Shown here: in pieces, positions 11,560-24,000 of the stretch
How the letters are laid out: the number at the start of each line of letters is the position of its first letter
Numbering within the stretch: position 1 is the first letter of the stretch
Source: Maea johnstoni
Taxonomy: Eukaryota > Annelida > Polychaeta > Spionida > Magelonidae
DNA: 64,000 bases
Direction of reading: 5' to 3'
Assembly (NCBI GenBank): GCA_963942565.1
Contig: OZ012690.1
Span: 8,990,235-9,054,234, forward strand
The notes under the pieces: generated by a model
What the model was told of the DNA's origin: nothing
Databases searched by the model: none
The model's input: only the letters and a program-made list of their open reading frames with translations
Made by a program: the position numbers and the translations under genes

Positions 11560-11900
11560 GCCAGAGTCTTAGCCAAGATTTAAAAAACGCGGGTTCAAAA
11601 CAGCAAATTCCAAAATATCTGCCCATCCACATTTAGCTACTTATCTACTGCAAATCCTTATACTAACTAAATTTAATAGCCTATTGCGTCAAAAAGGGCA
11701 ATTTACACTTCACCTTTACACTTCAACCCTGTCTTAGAAGATGCTTTATTAGGAAATCTTTGGTTGTTACCCCCAAAAAAGTCATGATTGGAAATTCTCA
11801 TAGAAATGAACATTTGGCTGTCTGGAAAGGAGTTTTTCAGGAAAATGCCTGTCCAAAATAACGGATGGACGGGTCTTGGATAAGTCCCAGTCCCTGGCAC

Positions 11901-11901
<1 letters not shown>
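11560..11901 (+). mobile_element. hAT-like MITE, family D (GTCTTAGCCAAGATTT...GACGGGTCTTGG)
   Basis: Copy of the family also at 19346-19657 and 52488-52758, with CAGCAAATTCCAAAATATCTGCCC and TACTTATCTACTGCAAATCC. It ends with GTCCCAGTCCCTGG just before a long ATT microsatellite. Confidence 0.65.
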
Positions 11902-11970
<69 letters not shown>

Positions 11971-12002
11971 CATTATTATTATTATTATCATTATTATTAT
12001 TA

Positions 12003-12041
<39 letters not shown>

Positions 12042-12057
12042 ATTATTATTATTATTA

Positions 12058-12127
<70 letters not shown>

Positions 12128-12225
12128 CATTCTTATTATTGTTATTATCATCATTATTATTATTATTTGTTATTATTATTATTATTATCATAATTAACAT
12201 TATTATTATTATTATTGTTTATTTT
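11902..12225. repeat. (ATT)n microsatellite, about 320 bp
   Basis: Near-pure ATT/TTA repeats with sparse ATC interruptions. It produces long meaningless open frames of Ile, Leu, Tyr or Asn on both strands. Confidence 0.95.
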
Positions 12226-12469
12226 ATTTCTGCATTTATATGGGCCAAAAGTCAAGCAGTTATGTCAATATCTGTGATTTCATTAAAGATTAATAGTTCA
12301 TTCATTCTCTCTTTTCAGGTGTATTTGGTGAATATAAGTGTCACCCCCATGGACAGGATACCATCCTGATGGACTCATTAAGGATATTCCCTTTGTTATG
12401 ATACAGATAATAAACAAAGAAACAATAGGTAAGCATGGATATCCCTAAAATACTTTCATTTTAGTGGAC

Positions 12470-12768
12470 ACAGGCACCAACATAATTTTCAGACCTAATT
12501 TGCCATGCCGGGCAAGTAGTTAATGGTTTGTCCTTGCCCGAAATAATTTTTGACTTGCCCGAAAAAGTTATAACATATGTTAGAAAGGCATGTATCATGG
12601 ATTTGAATATTTGAATACCATTTTCTTTTCAGTTTCAATGCATTGTTTGCATATTTCTGGGTATTTGGGCCATTCACTATAAAAGAAATGTACTTGCCTG
12701 GAAGCCCTTTTTTCAAAAAATCACTTGCCGGGGCAAGCGGGCTAGTACTTATGTCCGTGCCTGGGACA
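12470..12768. mobile_element. MITE with CAGGCACCAACATAA inverted ends, copy 1
   Basis: Left CAGGCACCAACATAATTTTC and right ACTTATGTCCGTGCCTG are inverted. Interior pairs GCCGGGCAAGTAG and CTTGCCGGGGCAAGCGGGC. Other copies are at 40964-41323 and 58919-59271. GGACA flanks both sides, but a full 8-bp duplication is not preserved. Confidence 0.75.
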
Positions 12769-12817
12769 GGCTGGCTTTATATAGCTAGGAATTTGAAATA
12801 GGTATCGGCACTTTTAA

Positions 12818-13690
12818 CCCTTTATCGATCAATGGCGTAAAAACGCGCTACATGAGTGCAGCGGCACTTCCTCAGTAGCGTGTCGTTGTGTCATTGTATT
12901 TGTGCACTTATTCCTACGAAACGCATTTCTTCATATTTTCCGTACCATGAATTAGATCGCTGGTGTACAAATGTTTTTAAAATAAAGATATGAAATAATT
13001 CCCCTTTCCCTTTCTTCGTAATCTGAAGTAATGTCATGCTTATTTTCGGACTTGAAAACTCTCCCCTGGTGACATTTTTGTGTTTTGGCGTCTATAGCGA
13101 CACGCAAAAACATTGATGGTCTACTGGTCTCCCTTGTTTTCTCGCTGTTATCTCAGAATAAATGGCCATTTCTAATGGAGAAAATTCTGAGGAAGAGTGG
13201 GGCGGCGATGATCAATGTCCTCTGCACGATCCGTCAGGGACTAACCCAGCCAACCACCAGGGAGTCATTTCGATTCCCAAACACAAGATTTTTGGGAAAA
13301 TGACACCCAGTTGTATTTTGCAAGATTTTCTGTATTTGTTTTCAAGAGTCCAAGGAAATGTTTCAAAAGTTTCACTCATAGAAGACAATAGGTACATTTA
13401 ATAACATAGAGAAGCACATTTTGTTTTGCTAAGTCAATATATAAGGTTGCTATATGATCATTCTTGTAAATTGGGTAACTAATTTTCGACCCCCTAAATT
13501 AAAAAAATCCTCAATTTTGACCCCCTGTTTCCAAATCCTGGGTAACACCCTGCGATCCGTGCGAGTCAGATGATGACATACCACTCGTGCAACCGCGAAA
13601 AGAGGAAGAACTTGCTGAGCACTCCTCCCCATACTGATACACGCAACAATGCCTCTGAGGAGCAACCCCTCGCAACATTGTTGCATTGAG
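12818..13690 (+). mobile_element. Probable piggyBac-type transposon 5' end with N-terminal transposase remnant, interrupted by a hAT MITE
   Basis: TTAA at 12814-12817 is followed by CCCTTTATCGATCAATGGCG and an acidic short reading frame from ATG 13162 (MAISNGENSEEEWGGDDQCP). After the MITE at 13235-13552 the same style resumes (CESDDDIPLVQPRKEEELAE) and then stops. Acidic N-termini and TTAA/CCC ends are usual for piggyBac transposases. The catalytic core is absent and I cannot place the 3' end, so the family is an inference. Confidence 0.4.
13235..13552. mobile_element. hAT-type MITE with exact 8-bp target duplication CGATCCGT
   Basis: Ends CAGGGACTAACCCAG and CTGGGTAACACCCTG are inverted. 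CGATCCGT occurs at 13227-13234 and again at 13553-13560. Length 318 bp. Confidence 0.9.
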
Positions 13691-13696
13691 TGATAA

Positions 13697-14154
13697 GGCC
13701 ACTCCAATTTAATTACTTGTCTTACAAGCTTTTTTGGGAAAAAAAATCCTGTCAGACTCCAAAAAAAAAGAACAAAAAGTCATCTTTGGTGTCTTACGGA
13801 CGAAAGTGGTTATGTAATTTTCTGTCAGACTCAAAAAAAAAAAAAAAGTTTTAAGAATATTCTTTGTAAGTGTGATTCAATCAACTACAGGAAGCTATCA
13901 TTGCTGTAGTAGAGCCTCAGACTTGAGGAGGTATACCTCCCACCCTTCAGGTTACAGGGATTAATAGATTGATTGATTTTAGTAAGTTGAGAGTAGGCTG
14001 GTAGAAACATATCGCTACCAGTCCTAGTCGTCAGACTCTAAAAAAAATAAAATAAATAAAAAAAGTCACATTTTTCAACTTTTTTTTTTATTCCAAAATG
14101 GCTCATTTCCTACCTCCTGAGCACATAAGACAAGTAAATAAATTGGAGTGGCCT
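13697..14154. mobile_element. MITE with 29-bp inverted ends (AGGCCACTCCAATTTA)
   Basis: AGGCCACTCCAATTTAATTACTTGTCTTA at the left is matched by TAAGACAAGTAAATAAATTG plus GAGTGGCCT at the right. The interior repeats GTCAGACTC followed by A-runs three times. No target duplication could be settled. Confidence 0.75.
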
Positions 14155-14504
14155 AATTAGGGTTAAAATGTTCACAATACAATACAATATCGATATTTCT
14201 TTAATGATACTAAGTCAGCCATTGCCCAATCACTAGTATTGACTGAAAGATCATTGCAATCTTTTTTATTTAAGTCTGAGGTGCTAGTCTTGCTGAAATT
14301 CAAGAAGGCAGTTGTTGTTATTGTTGATGTTGATGTTGAATTTCACCACTGGCTCCTAGATCTATCAACAGTGTGGTTCTAGTGTTGACGTCTTTAGCCA
14401 CTTATCACTTTAAGGTTAGGACGCTGGTGAAACCTTAAATCATCTATTGAAGTCTGCAATCAACAACTTCAGCCCACTTTGTTCCTGGGCCACACCAAAA
14501 CCAC

Positions 14505-14737
14505 TTAACCCTTTCATGCCTGGAGATCAACTTGACCAATGTCGTCTGGACCTGTCATACTTTCGAAAATAACCTTGGAATAAAGCATAAGTTCGCAAAA
14601 TATTTGAAGGAGAGTTCAAGATAAAGTTGTGATGAAATATTTTCTATTTGAAATATTTTCTAAATATTTCCTTCGTTAGAGAAATTTTATCAAAATTGTC
14701 AGGCGGTTTTTGGCTGCTACCGGCATGAAAGGGTTAA
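14505..14737 (+). mobile_element. TTAACCC MITE, family C
   Basis: Family C starts TTAACCCTTTCATGCCTGGAGA, includes CTTGACCAATGTCGTCTGGACC, and ends GCTACCGGCATGAAAGGGTTAA. It is related to family B in the middle (TATTTGAAGGAGAGTT). Confidence 0.75.
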
Positions 14738-14738
14738 T

Positions 14739-15254
14739 TAGGGTTTCATACCGTTAAAACGAAACGGTACGATACCGGTACTGGCGAAACGGTACCAGTG
14801 GTATCGGTATCGTTAACAGTGAAACGGTACTGCTGATCTCTGTGGCCTGATCGGCTTTGTTACGAGTTTCTAGCGCTAACATGTGTGGTTCTATTCCTTC
14901 AATTCTTTGACAAGAATGATAAGAACCAATGATTGCGACAAACATTGATGAAGTTAACCGAAGCAAATGAGCACCACCATGATCTATCATATTTCCCGCC
15001 GAATGTTATAAAAACAGCGTGGGTTTTTCACGCTGTCTGGGACTTTTTAGGCGGGAATAGGACACAATGTGTCATCGGATTAGCCGTGCGTGTTGGCGCA
15101 AGTAAGAAACAACTTCTTCTTTTTTTGAAACAAAAAGGTGCTCAAAAACAAAATGGTGCCTTTTAGTACAGGTTCTCAATGAAACGGTAAAATACCGGTA
15201 CTTTTCTAAATGAATCTCGGTTCCTATCAGGTTGAGTACCGGTATGCAACCCTA
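14739..15254. mobile_element. MITE, TAGGGTTTCATACCG...CGGTATGCAACCCTA ends (hAT-like)
   Basis: Inverted ends about 20 bp long with repeated CGGTACCGGTA-type palindromes inside. Right flank CACTTAAT and left flank GGGTTAAT match at five of eight bases, so the target duplication is worn or wrong. It sits directly against a family C MITE. Confidence 0.65.
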
Positions 15255-15616
15255 CACTTAATATTGTAAATTCTCAGAAAGTTAGAGCTCCCTCAGAATT
15301 AGGGCCACAGTGATTACTTTGCACAATTATTCAAGGAAAATCTGGGCCTTCCTTGATCTATCGCTGGTTTTCATTAAGCAGAAACTGTGCCACTATTACT
15401 CTGCTTTGTCTGTAGTTTCAGAAAACATGGGCCACCCTCAACCCTTAAAAAACGTTAATTGTTAAAAAGTGTCCCAAATTACTGAGAATATACGGTAAAT
15501 TGGTCAGATTGGTTTAAGGAATATTACAGAAAAGAGGGAAGAGAGCAGAATCTGTATTGTCAAGCCCTGCTAATGTATTGTTTTTAGAAACCCTACCTCG
15601 CCCACAAGGCTGGGTC

Positions 15617-15830
15617 TTAACCCTTATGCTGCTGGTAAGGAATTTGTCCAATTACAAAATGATGCAAAAAAACTGAAAAATTACTGAAAACCTGGCACAT
15701 GGGTACTCATATGAAAGTACTCGGCGCGAGCTATCCAATGAATACCAACATGACAGGGTTCAGATGGTTTTCGAAAACCTTTGTGTCCTTGTGCTTTGGA
15801 CGAAAGTAGCTACAGCATTGGAAGGGTTAA
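15617..15830 (+). mobile_element. TTAACCC MITE, family A
   Basis: Full copy from TTAACCCTTATGCTGCTGG to TTGGAAGGGTTAA. Confidence 0.75.
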
Positions 15831-16047
15831 CCCTTACAATGCTGAGGCTACTTTCATCCAAAGAACAAAGATGCAAAGATTTTTTGATAACTATCTAAAA
15901 CCTGTCATGTTGGTATTCATTAGATAGCTATCACCGAGTACTCTCAGATGAGTACCCATGTACCCGGGCTTCAGTCGATATTCAGGGTTTTCACATAATT
16001 TTGTACTGGCCAAATTAGCCACTGTCAGGAGTAACCAGAAGGGTTAA
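15827..16047 (-). mobile_element. TTAACCC MITE, family A, inverted and abutting
   Basis: Opposite-orientation copy sharing the TTAA 15827-15830 with the previous one. The pair forms a 430-bp imperfect palindrome. Confidence 0.75.
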
Positions 16048-16309
16048 ACCTCCCTCCTTTACCTCACTGAGAAACTAAGCGTGTATGTTTCTACAGCTGA
16101 GGTCAGTGCCACAAGTGCTGTGTTTCCCCGAGAGCGATATGGCTGATAGCGCCGTGATAGCTTGTATGTTCTGGCATACCTACGCTCTCCTTCACTGCGG
16201 GCGACATGTAAACAGTTTAGAACCTACACACAGGCTGCCAGGGAGAGGCTGGAAACTGTAATGGAGAGACTAAAAAATTGGCTGATTTTCAACGTTAACC
16301 TTCATGCCA

Positions 16310-16618
16310 TGGTCTTAGCCAATATTTGGAAACAGGGTGTCCAAATAGAGGTTTCATAGACTTTTGCCTGTCCAAAGTGTGGTACAAAGTACATACTACT
16401 AATAAAATGAACCCTATGTTTTAGCAGATTTTGCTTTTTTAGGCCAGTAACTGCTTTGTGTGTCTTATAAAAGTGACACTACAGCTTCTACATCTTCTAT
16501 CTTCTAAGAAAAGTCATCATCAGCAAATTCTGACATAAATTTTTGGGTGTCCAAACTGTCAAAAAACAGTGTTTTGGGTGTCCAAATGACATGCTGGACG
16601 CATAGGCGGCTAAGCCCC
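16310..16618 (+). mobile_element. hAT-like MITE, sister of 10960-11245
   Basis: CATGGTCTTAGCCAATATTT to GGCGGCTAAGCCCCTG. Flanks CTTCATGC (left) and GTTCATGC (right) may be the target duplication, but the right one is displaced by two bases. Confidence 0.6.
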
Positions 16619-17568
16619 TGCAGTTCATGCTGCTGGTGGCCAACTCTAGCCTCCTTCCATTTCCTCACTGTGAGAAACTAAGCGGGTATGTTTCTATGGC
16701 TGAGGTCAGCACTAAAAAGTTGGCCGATTTTCAACGTTATGAGCAGAGCACCTAGCATGACTTGGCTGCCTGTCTTCCATTGGCTGAGCACCACCACTAG
16801 TAGCCAGTGCACTACTTGTTAGCAGTCCCTTTCATCTACTAAGAAATTTATTCTCTGCCCGAATCTCTGGACATATTTGGATTTATGTACATGAAATGGT
16901 ATAATGAAAAACAAGAACAGGTTTTAAGACCAAGAATTTTCAGCAAAAAAATCTTTAAGATGAACAATTTCATATTGGTCTGTCCTTAGCAAGAAAGGGT
17001 TAATGATGGCTTTGACTGACAGCTTCATCTGCTAACCTGGTACCACTGCTGATATATAGCAATACAATTAACCCCCCCCCCCCCTCACCCCACCCCACCC
17101 CACCCACAGGGTACCATGATGGTGTTGTATACTGAGGGCCACAAGGAAGGTCAACGAATGAAAACCAACATAAAAGGTTTTTGACCTTGTACTTCGGAAG
17201 AAAGTAGCTCTAGCATTGGAAGGGTTAAAGTAGGATATTGTCAAAGATTTTTTCAAATAAGTATTTTTTGTTATTCTATCACAATTTTTGATTTGTATCA
17301 TGTTTAAGTCGGACCATCATGGCTATCTGGAGATGGGTTGCCTATATTGTCCAAAAATGTCCTGACTATTTTGTTGTTATCTTTTTGACATAAGAATATT
17401 AAGAAAATATTTGAAGGGGACTTGTTAATCAGTACCCAACCAACAACCGCTTGTTTAGATAATTTCATTAATTTGTGAATTTTCGAATGATTTGTGAAAG
17501 TTATTTTCAGAAGAACCATATATCTAGAAAACAATTGTCATGGAGAGCTCCTGGCATGAAAGAGTTAA

Positions 17569-18299
17569 CCCATTAATACTTAACCCATAAATGCTTAAGA
17601 GTTAATCCTGAGATTGTCGTCTGGAACTTTGATACTTCTAACAATAACCTTGAAAAGAAGAACAATTTCAAAAGATATTTGAAGGAGAGCTGTTGGTTGT
17701 GTTCTGTTTAACATTCCTCCTTCCAATATTTTCCCATCAGTACTTTCTCCTGAAAGATCTCGTAGGGATCCGCCGTGGCCTAGTGGTTACGATGCCTGGC
17801 TCCCAAGCGTGAGTTCGCAGGTTCGAGTCTCCGCTGGATCCCCAAGCGGGTTGGCCTGGTCGCTCTATAAATGTTCGGCGTTGTGGAGGGCTGTCTATGG
17901 TCTTTCTGCAACTGAAAGACCCCTTGGGACTATTCGTGAAGAGTAGGGAATTTCTTCCCGGTTCCGGGTTTCTATCTCGTCGCGATATGACCTAAGCTGT
18001 TGAAAGCGACGTAAAGCCCAATTCCTTCCTTCCTTCCTTCCTGAAAGATCTCATCAAGAATGTCTGGCTGCTTTTGGCCGCTTTGAGTATTAATGGGTTA
18101 AGAGTTGATCCAGAAATTGCCATATGATACTTCTGACAATAACTTGAGAATGGTTTTATATTACGAAATATTTGAATGAGAGTTGTTGGTAATGTTCTAA
18201 TTGTCATTTCTCCACAAACTATTTTCCTGACTTTTCTTTTGCCTGCAAAATAACATTCAAGTTGTGAGGCTGTTTGGCTGCTGTGAGCATTAATGGGTT
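17569..18299 (+). mobile_element. TTAACCC MITEs (family B/C) interrupted by a SINE
   Basis: One copy runs from TTAACCCATAAATGCTTAAG (near 17580) to TTAATGGGTTAA (near 18100), split at 17761 by a SINE. A second degenerate copy follows to 18299. Confidence 0.65.
17762..18039 (+). mobile_element. tRNA-derived SINE with 13-bp target duplication
   Basis: The head resembles a tRNA: box A-like TGGCCTAGTGG, box B GGTTCGAGTCT, acceptor pairing GGATCC...GGATCC. A 200-bp body follows and the tail is (TTCC)n. CCTGAAAGATCTC occurs at 17749-17761 and 18040-18052, a clean target-site duplication within a MITE. Confidence 0.88.
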
Positions 18300-18329
18300 A
18301 AAGCCACTGTGTTTCCACAAGGTTCCTTG

Positions 18330-18559
18330 TTAACCCATTTACACTCAGTGCGGCTAAAAGAGGCCTGACAATTTTGGAAATATTTTCTCTACAAATGCAT
18401 CTTTTTGAAAATATTTGAAGGATAAATGTTGATCAGAAGATAAACAACAACTCTCCTTGAAATATTTGGCGAACTTTCGATTTATTCCCAAGTTATTTCC
18501 AAAAGTATGAAAGTAGCAGACAATATTTCTAGAGGAACTCTTGAGTGTTAATGGGTTAA
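18330..18559 (+). mobile_element. TTAACCC MITE, family B
   Basis: Full copy from TTAACCCATTTACACTCAG to GTGTTAATGGGTTAA. Confidence 0.78.
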
Positions 18560-18770
18560 CCCTTTTGCTGCTGGTGGCTAATTTTGGCCAATACAAAAGG
18601 ATGAAAAAAAGCTGAAAATGACTAAAAAACCCTGACACATGGGTACTCATCTGAGAGTACTCAGTGAGAGATGTCTAATTAATACCAACAGGACAGGATT
18701 TAGATGGTTTTCAAAAATCTTTACATCCTTGTGCTTTGGGCGAAAGTATCCTCAGCATTGGATGGGTTAA
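18556..18770 (+). mobile_element. TTAACCC MITE, family A, abutting family B
   Basis: Shares the TTAA at 18556-18559 with the family B copy before it: different families inserted at the same tetranucleotide. Confidence 0.78.
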
Positions 18771-18819
18771 GATCACTTGGGATAGCCATGGCAGGTCCTG
18801 GGGTATTTTTAGCCACACT

Positions 18820-19195
18820 TTGACATGCAGGGTCTGATAGATCTATGGGCAGTAATTAACAAGATGGCCACCAAAATACCCTTCAGAGCATCTACCCTAA
18901 GCAGGCAGGGTCTTAGACAGCATGCTAAAAATCATCCCTCTGGGCACAAACATTTTTTTGTGATGAATTTCTCAAAGTGTCAATTGCAAGCATATAATTG
19001 GATTTTTTTACACCATTACAATTTTTATGACATTGTATCAGGATATTATGTTGTATTTCAATAAGTAAATACATGTTTATGGTTATAATTCTGAGTATAT
19101 TGTGTTCTCTCTTGAAAAATAGGATACCCAAATTTGCAAAAAACTTTATAATTGCCAATTTTGGGCACCCTGTTTCTAAATCCTGATTAAGACCA
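18820..19195 (+). mobile_element. hAT-like MITE (GGGCACCC family) with a 5' duplication
   Basis: CAGGGTCTTAGACAGCATGC (18907) to CCTGATTAAGACCAG (19195), with a partial first end at 18826 (GCAGGGTCTGATAG). Confidence 0.5.
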
Positions 19196-19345
19196 GGCAG
19201 CTACCTATTCTAGTGCCTTATAGTGTAAGAACTATAGAATATTGAGCAACAGAGCTGCTAGTCTCAGAGGGCAATCACATATTCTAGTCTAAGGAAATAT
19301 ATAGGATGTTGAGCCCCAAATCCCATAGTGTATCCTATACCAGTG

Positions 19346-19657
19346 CAGGGTCTTAGCCAGGATTTCAAAAATGCCTGTCCAAAACAGCAATTTCAAAATT
19401 TCTGCCCGTCCAGATTTAGCTACTTATCTACTGCAAATCCTTATACCAGCTACTATTAATAGCCTAGTGTGTCATAAAGGGCAATTTACACTTCAGCTAT
19501 GTCCTAGAAGATGGTTTGTTAGGACAATATCTGGTTATTACACCCAGAAAGTCAAGATTGAAAAATCATCATAGAAAATTTTGCCTGTCGAAACAGGAGG
19601 TCTTTAGGAAACTACCTGTCCAAAAGACAGGTAGAACGGCTCCTGGCTAAGTCCCTG
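19346..19657 (+). mobile_element. hAT-type MITE, family D, 8-bp target duplication
   Basis: Ends CAGGGTCTTAGCCAGGATTT and CTCCTGGCTAAGTCCCTG. TACCAGTG (19338-19345) and TACAAGTG (19658-19665) flank it, one mismatch. Length 312 bp. Confidence 0.85.
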
Positions 19658-20124
19658 TACAAGTGTAAATATCGTTTATGAATATGATGTGCCGTGTGGG
19701 TTAAAGCTTTCATAGGATGCAATATCACAGGAAATGGATGTTGAGCCCCTGAGCCCATCCTGTTCAACACATTTCTAGCAAGTTTTGAATGTCTGCTTTG
19801 AAAAATGAATTCCTAGCAGGGAATCTTTGAGTAAAATGCCCCAAACTTATCTTATGCAGCAAAATCATCCACCCCTACACCAAAGCCCACCCTATGTAGG
19901 GATGAATAAGCTTTGGATGACAACTTTTAGTTTTAATATTTGGCCGCCCCCTACACAGGGCAACCAATGCCTGAGTTACTATTGTTGATGAATGTGCTGT
20001 GGGTTAAGGGGCCCCTGGAACTATGCAGGATCAATGTCTACTTGATGAAATCTTCTGACATTCCGCTGCTGGCTACATATCAACACAACTTACTGCTGCA
20101 TCATCAGCAATAACAGCTCTCCCA

Positions 20125-20872
20125 CATCACACCCCCCCCCCCCCCCCCCCCCCCTCTGGCCTGGTAGATTCAATTGCCCTCAAACATGCTGCTTGTATTA
20201 TGACAGGAACATATGGTCTTCTTCAGCAGTTTTCATAGTTATGAATGGATCCGCTGCAAGGCTGCCACATCTTTAAGAGGAGAAGGAGGAAATGGGTAAT
20301 CCAGGCTCCCCCCCCCCCCACCCCCTGTCTTTGCCTCCCACCCCCACCCCCTGTGTGATCCAGGCTCCCCCCCCCCCCTTCCACTGGCCTCATAGAATCC
20401 ATCGCCCAAGAACATACTTTTATTATGGTAAGAACATATTTGGTTCTTCAGATGTTTTCATAGTTATGAATGGATCCTCTGGGTGGCTGCCACATCGTTA
20501 AGAGGAGAAGGAGGAAATAGTTGATCCAGGCTCCCCCGCCCTCTTTCCCCCTTCCCCACTGGCCTCATAGATTCCATTGCCTTGAAACATGCTGCTTGTA
20601 TTATGAGGGGATCAATGGTGTTCTTCAGCAGTTTTCAGCAGTTTTCAGCAGTTTTCATAGTTATGAATTTAGCTAGGCTACCACATCTTTAAGAGAAGGA
20701 GGAGGAAAAGGATGATGTAGGCAGACCCCGCCCCCCTCTCCCCCCCTTTCTCTGGCCTGGTAGATTCCATCGCCCAGAAACATGCTGCTTGTATTATGAC
20801 AGGAACATATGGTCTTCTTTAACAGTTTTCATAGTTATGAATGGATTCTCTCCGAGGCTGCCATATCTTTAA
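20125..20872. repeat. Minisatellite with poly-C cores, unit about 175-230 bp
   Basis: Four units each carry a C-run, CACTGGCCTCATAGATTCC, AACATGCTGCTTGTATTATG, GTTTTCATAGTTATGAATGG, GGCTGCCACATCTTTAAGAG. A fifth unit is found 3.5 kb on, at 24389-24590, split off by a transposon insertion. Confidence 0.88.
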
Positions 20873-21022
20873 CCCATTAATGCTCACAGCGGCAAAAACA
20901 GCCTGACAATTTTTATGAAATCTTGGAGGCAAAAGCAAAATGAGGAAAATATTTCATGGAGAAATGTCAATCAGAATATTATCAACAACCCTCTTTCAAA
21001 TATTTTGTAAAATGATCCTTAA

Positions 21023-24000
21023 AGGACAATTCCACCATGAATAAAACATGGGCCCAAATAGTGTATTAGGGTAAACTCGACTCATATCCAAGACCCCACA
21101 ACTACCAACCTCCATATTAGAAGTTTATTGATGTTTTAAGTCATGTTTTGCCATGCATCTGGGGGCGGCCATTTTGAATCTAGATGTTGTGAGATTAGTT
21201 GCACAAGTGGTAGCATCAAGAAGCTGCCACAACCAGGCTGGGAGTGGGCCCTAATACATTGTGTCCTGTTTCTTCTGGTAGTAGGGACTTGACAGAGATC
21301 ATATGACATGTTTATTGAGTTTACATGGACCAGTGACTAGGAATACAGTGACAGGAAACTCCTAGCCAGCAGTCCATTCACTCCCACTGTGAAGGCTAAT
21401 CTCGTCCAGAGGCTTGAAAGGGCTAGAGACTTGGGTGAGATTTCGTGAGATTTGGGGTGGCCATCTTAGGCCTATTGTGTTGGTCATAATGTTAAATGGA
21501 CTACTTGTGCTTTTAAACATGTGAAAAATGGATTTTACCTTTTGGAGAGGCTCAACTATAAGGACATGCTAGGGATGTAGGTAAGAACTTGTGCTAACTT
21601 TGCTTAATTGATGTTAGCGCAATTGCAATACATGTATCTGGGAGGTTTAATTGGGTACTCCAATTAACTTGTGATAATTGACTAAACGTCAGTCATCTCA
21701 GTAAATTTCCCCTTCTGTGCTGGTTTAATTTATTGAGAAACCAACAATTTTAAGTTGGTATATGAGGTTAAATAGATAAATAAAGAAGTTAATCTTTATC
21801 GCTGTTCTATTTTCAAAGAGAATATGTATACTTGAAATTGTAAATTTGTCACATTGTCTGGACCTGTTCTAAGGTAACAATAGAACTATATTTTCTCCCA
21901 TTTTGTATGCTGAATAGTAAATGAAAGGTTACTTTTTTATATATTTCAATTTCACATCATGTAAAAATGTAGAAATAATAATAGATAAATATTTCCTTGT
22001 ATCATTGTTATGAGCTATGCTGATAAACTAACAGTAAAAGACAGTCAGGCACAGGGTTATTTACTGAAATGGCACTTATGGCACATATCTATGTTAGCAT
22101 TCTGAAGACATGTCAAAAGTCTTGAGTTGAACCAAGATTAGACTTATTGCAATAAGCCTAACATCAATTAAACTGTAAACACATGGAACAGTGCTCACCT
22201 GCATTCCTACCAACATGCCCAGGTAAATAATCCTCCTCAAAAGGTAAACACAATTAGTAATGATTGTATATGGATTATTCATATCTTTGTATTGAAATAG
22301 GTAAATTAGCATACTAGCCCTTTAATTCAAATAATTTGAATAAACATTAAACTCAACAGAGATGAAACATTTTAAAAAACTGAACAATACATGTGGTATA
22401 TTCCCTCTTTTGCCAGAGAAATTCTTTCAGTCTTGAGTGAGTAACATTGACAGAGGATGAGAGGTTTATTATCTACTCAGAGCCCCTTTAAATCTTCCGA
22501 CTTCCTTTATAGACATTTAATGAGAAACAAAAGCAGCGTGGCATGTGTTTATTGGGTTGATATCCTGTACTCATACCTCAGGCTCTAGACAGGGATGTTC
22601 CTATTGATCAGAATTAAGCCAGACATAGGATTGCAATCAGACATGTGTATCCTGTATAGCCCCTGAAAGGTGCGGCCCTGAATGTAAAGGCAATCCACAG
22701 CAGTAGCTTGAGACAGGAAAGTATCAGGTTTTGTCACTGCATCCTGTCTGATGTTATGGACCTGTTTAACCATGGAATATATATACTAAAAGAGCTCTTC
22801 TACATTCCCCATACCAGAGAAAGTAGTCAAATAACCCTGTGGTATACACAGGAAGTGGTGATAAGTAGAGCAGTACCCATGCTCAGTTGAGTCAGGTTGA
22901 GTCCCTGGGAATGAGTGGGATACAGATAAGAGCTCATTTGCATAACAATAGTGTCTGACTGGTGTAGGAGCTATTATTAGCTGTCTCCTATCTCCCTAAC
23001 CTATATATCTCTGCATGGACGCACTAGATTTGTAAAGTTTAAGATGTTAGAGTAAAATACTTACCCAATCCCATCGCTCTAGACCACATTCAGATAATGC
23101 ACTGATTGTAAATTATTGTTTGTTTGTACTGATTTACATTGTAATTGTTAAAAGGCAGGAAATGGTTAGTCGGGTAGATACCAACAATTGCAAGCACTTC
23201 CCTCAGTTGAAAACACCCTGGGGACTTCAGGTGCTCAGGAAACAGCCATCTCAACACAATTTTGTTGATTGCTATTACCATTGCAGGAAGTGAATCTGAG
23301 GAGCTAATAATCAATCAGTCAGGTAATGCAATTGACCTGGCTAGTACTGTCAATCTAAGGAACACTTTCCCTGATGGGTTTGCAAGTCTAGTTTTGGGAT
23401 TTTAAAACTCTTAAGGGAAGTCATTTGATATCAACCTTTTCCAGCTGTCATACAAACAACCAAAATGAAGAGTTGTATGACCCTGATGTTCAGGATATAG
23501 AATAAATAATCAACAAATTAAAGGGTCAGGCAGAAGCAAACGTATCCATTACAGATGTTAAGTGCACTTTTATCTCTCTCCCTTTCTTAGCCATTGTATT
23601 GTACCCTCTAAAGAGAAATTGTCATCCAACAACTTGATGTAACAGATCTGGCCTTCTTTTTTGTGCGATCTGGGCCCTTTCTTTTCTCTCTTGTTGAATA
23701 TGGCTCTGTGTGGTATTAATATTAAATGCTGTAGACGCTGCACCAGGTTTCAGGCGTTTAAATCTCCTAAATCCAAGTCTTGTTTGTAGTTCAGCCTCAA
23801 AACAAGATTCCTCAAAATGTTCATGACAAACTCTTTGGGCTTCACTAAATGAGTAGTTCTTCACTGTCCATCCTGTCCCAATTTTGAATAGCCAGCTGCA
23901 AAATGCTTCTTTTCTGGTATAATCCTTGGGTTAGGAATGGAGAAAAGGGAAATCCCCTTTCCTTTTCCCTAGTCAGATCTGTTATATAGCATCCATAAGC

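Noticed and set aside
11837-12200. Open frames of 65-110 codons on both strands rich in Ile, Leu, Tyr or Asn
   Set aside because: They are readings of the ATT microsatellite in successive frames.
17764-17842. Possible tRNA gene
   Set aside because: Box A and B are present but the sequence continues into a SINE body and TTCC tail with a target duplication, and pairing is imperfect.
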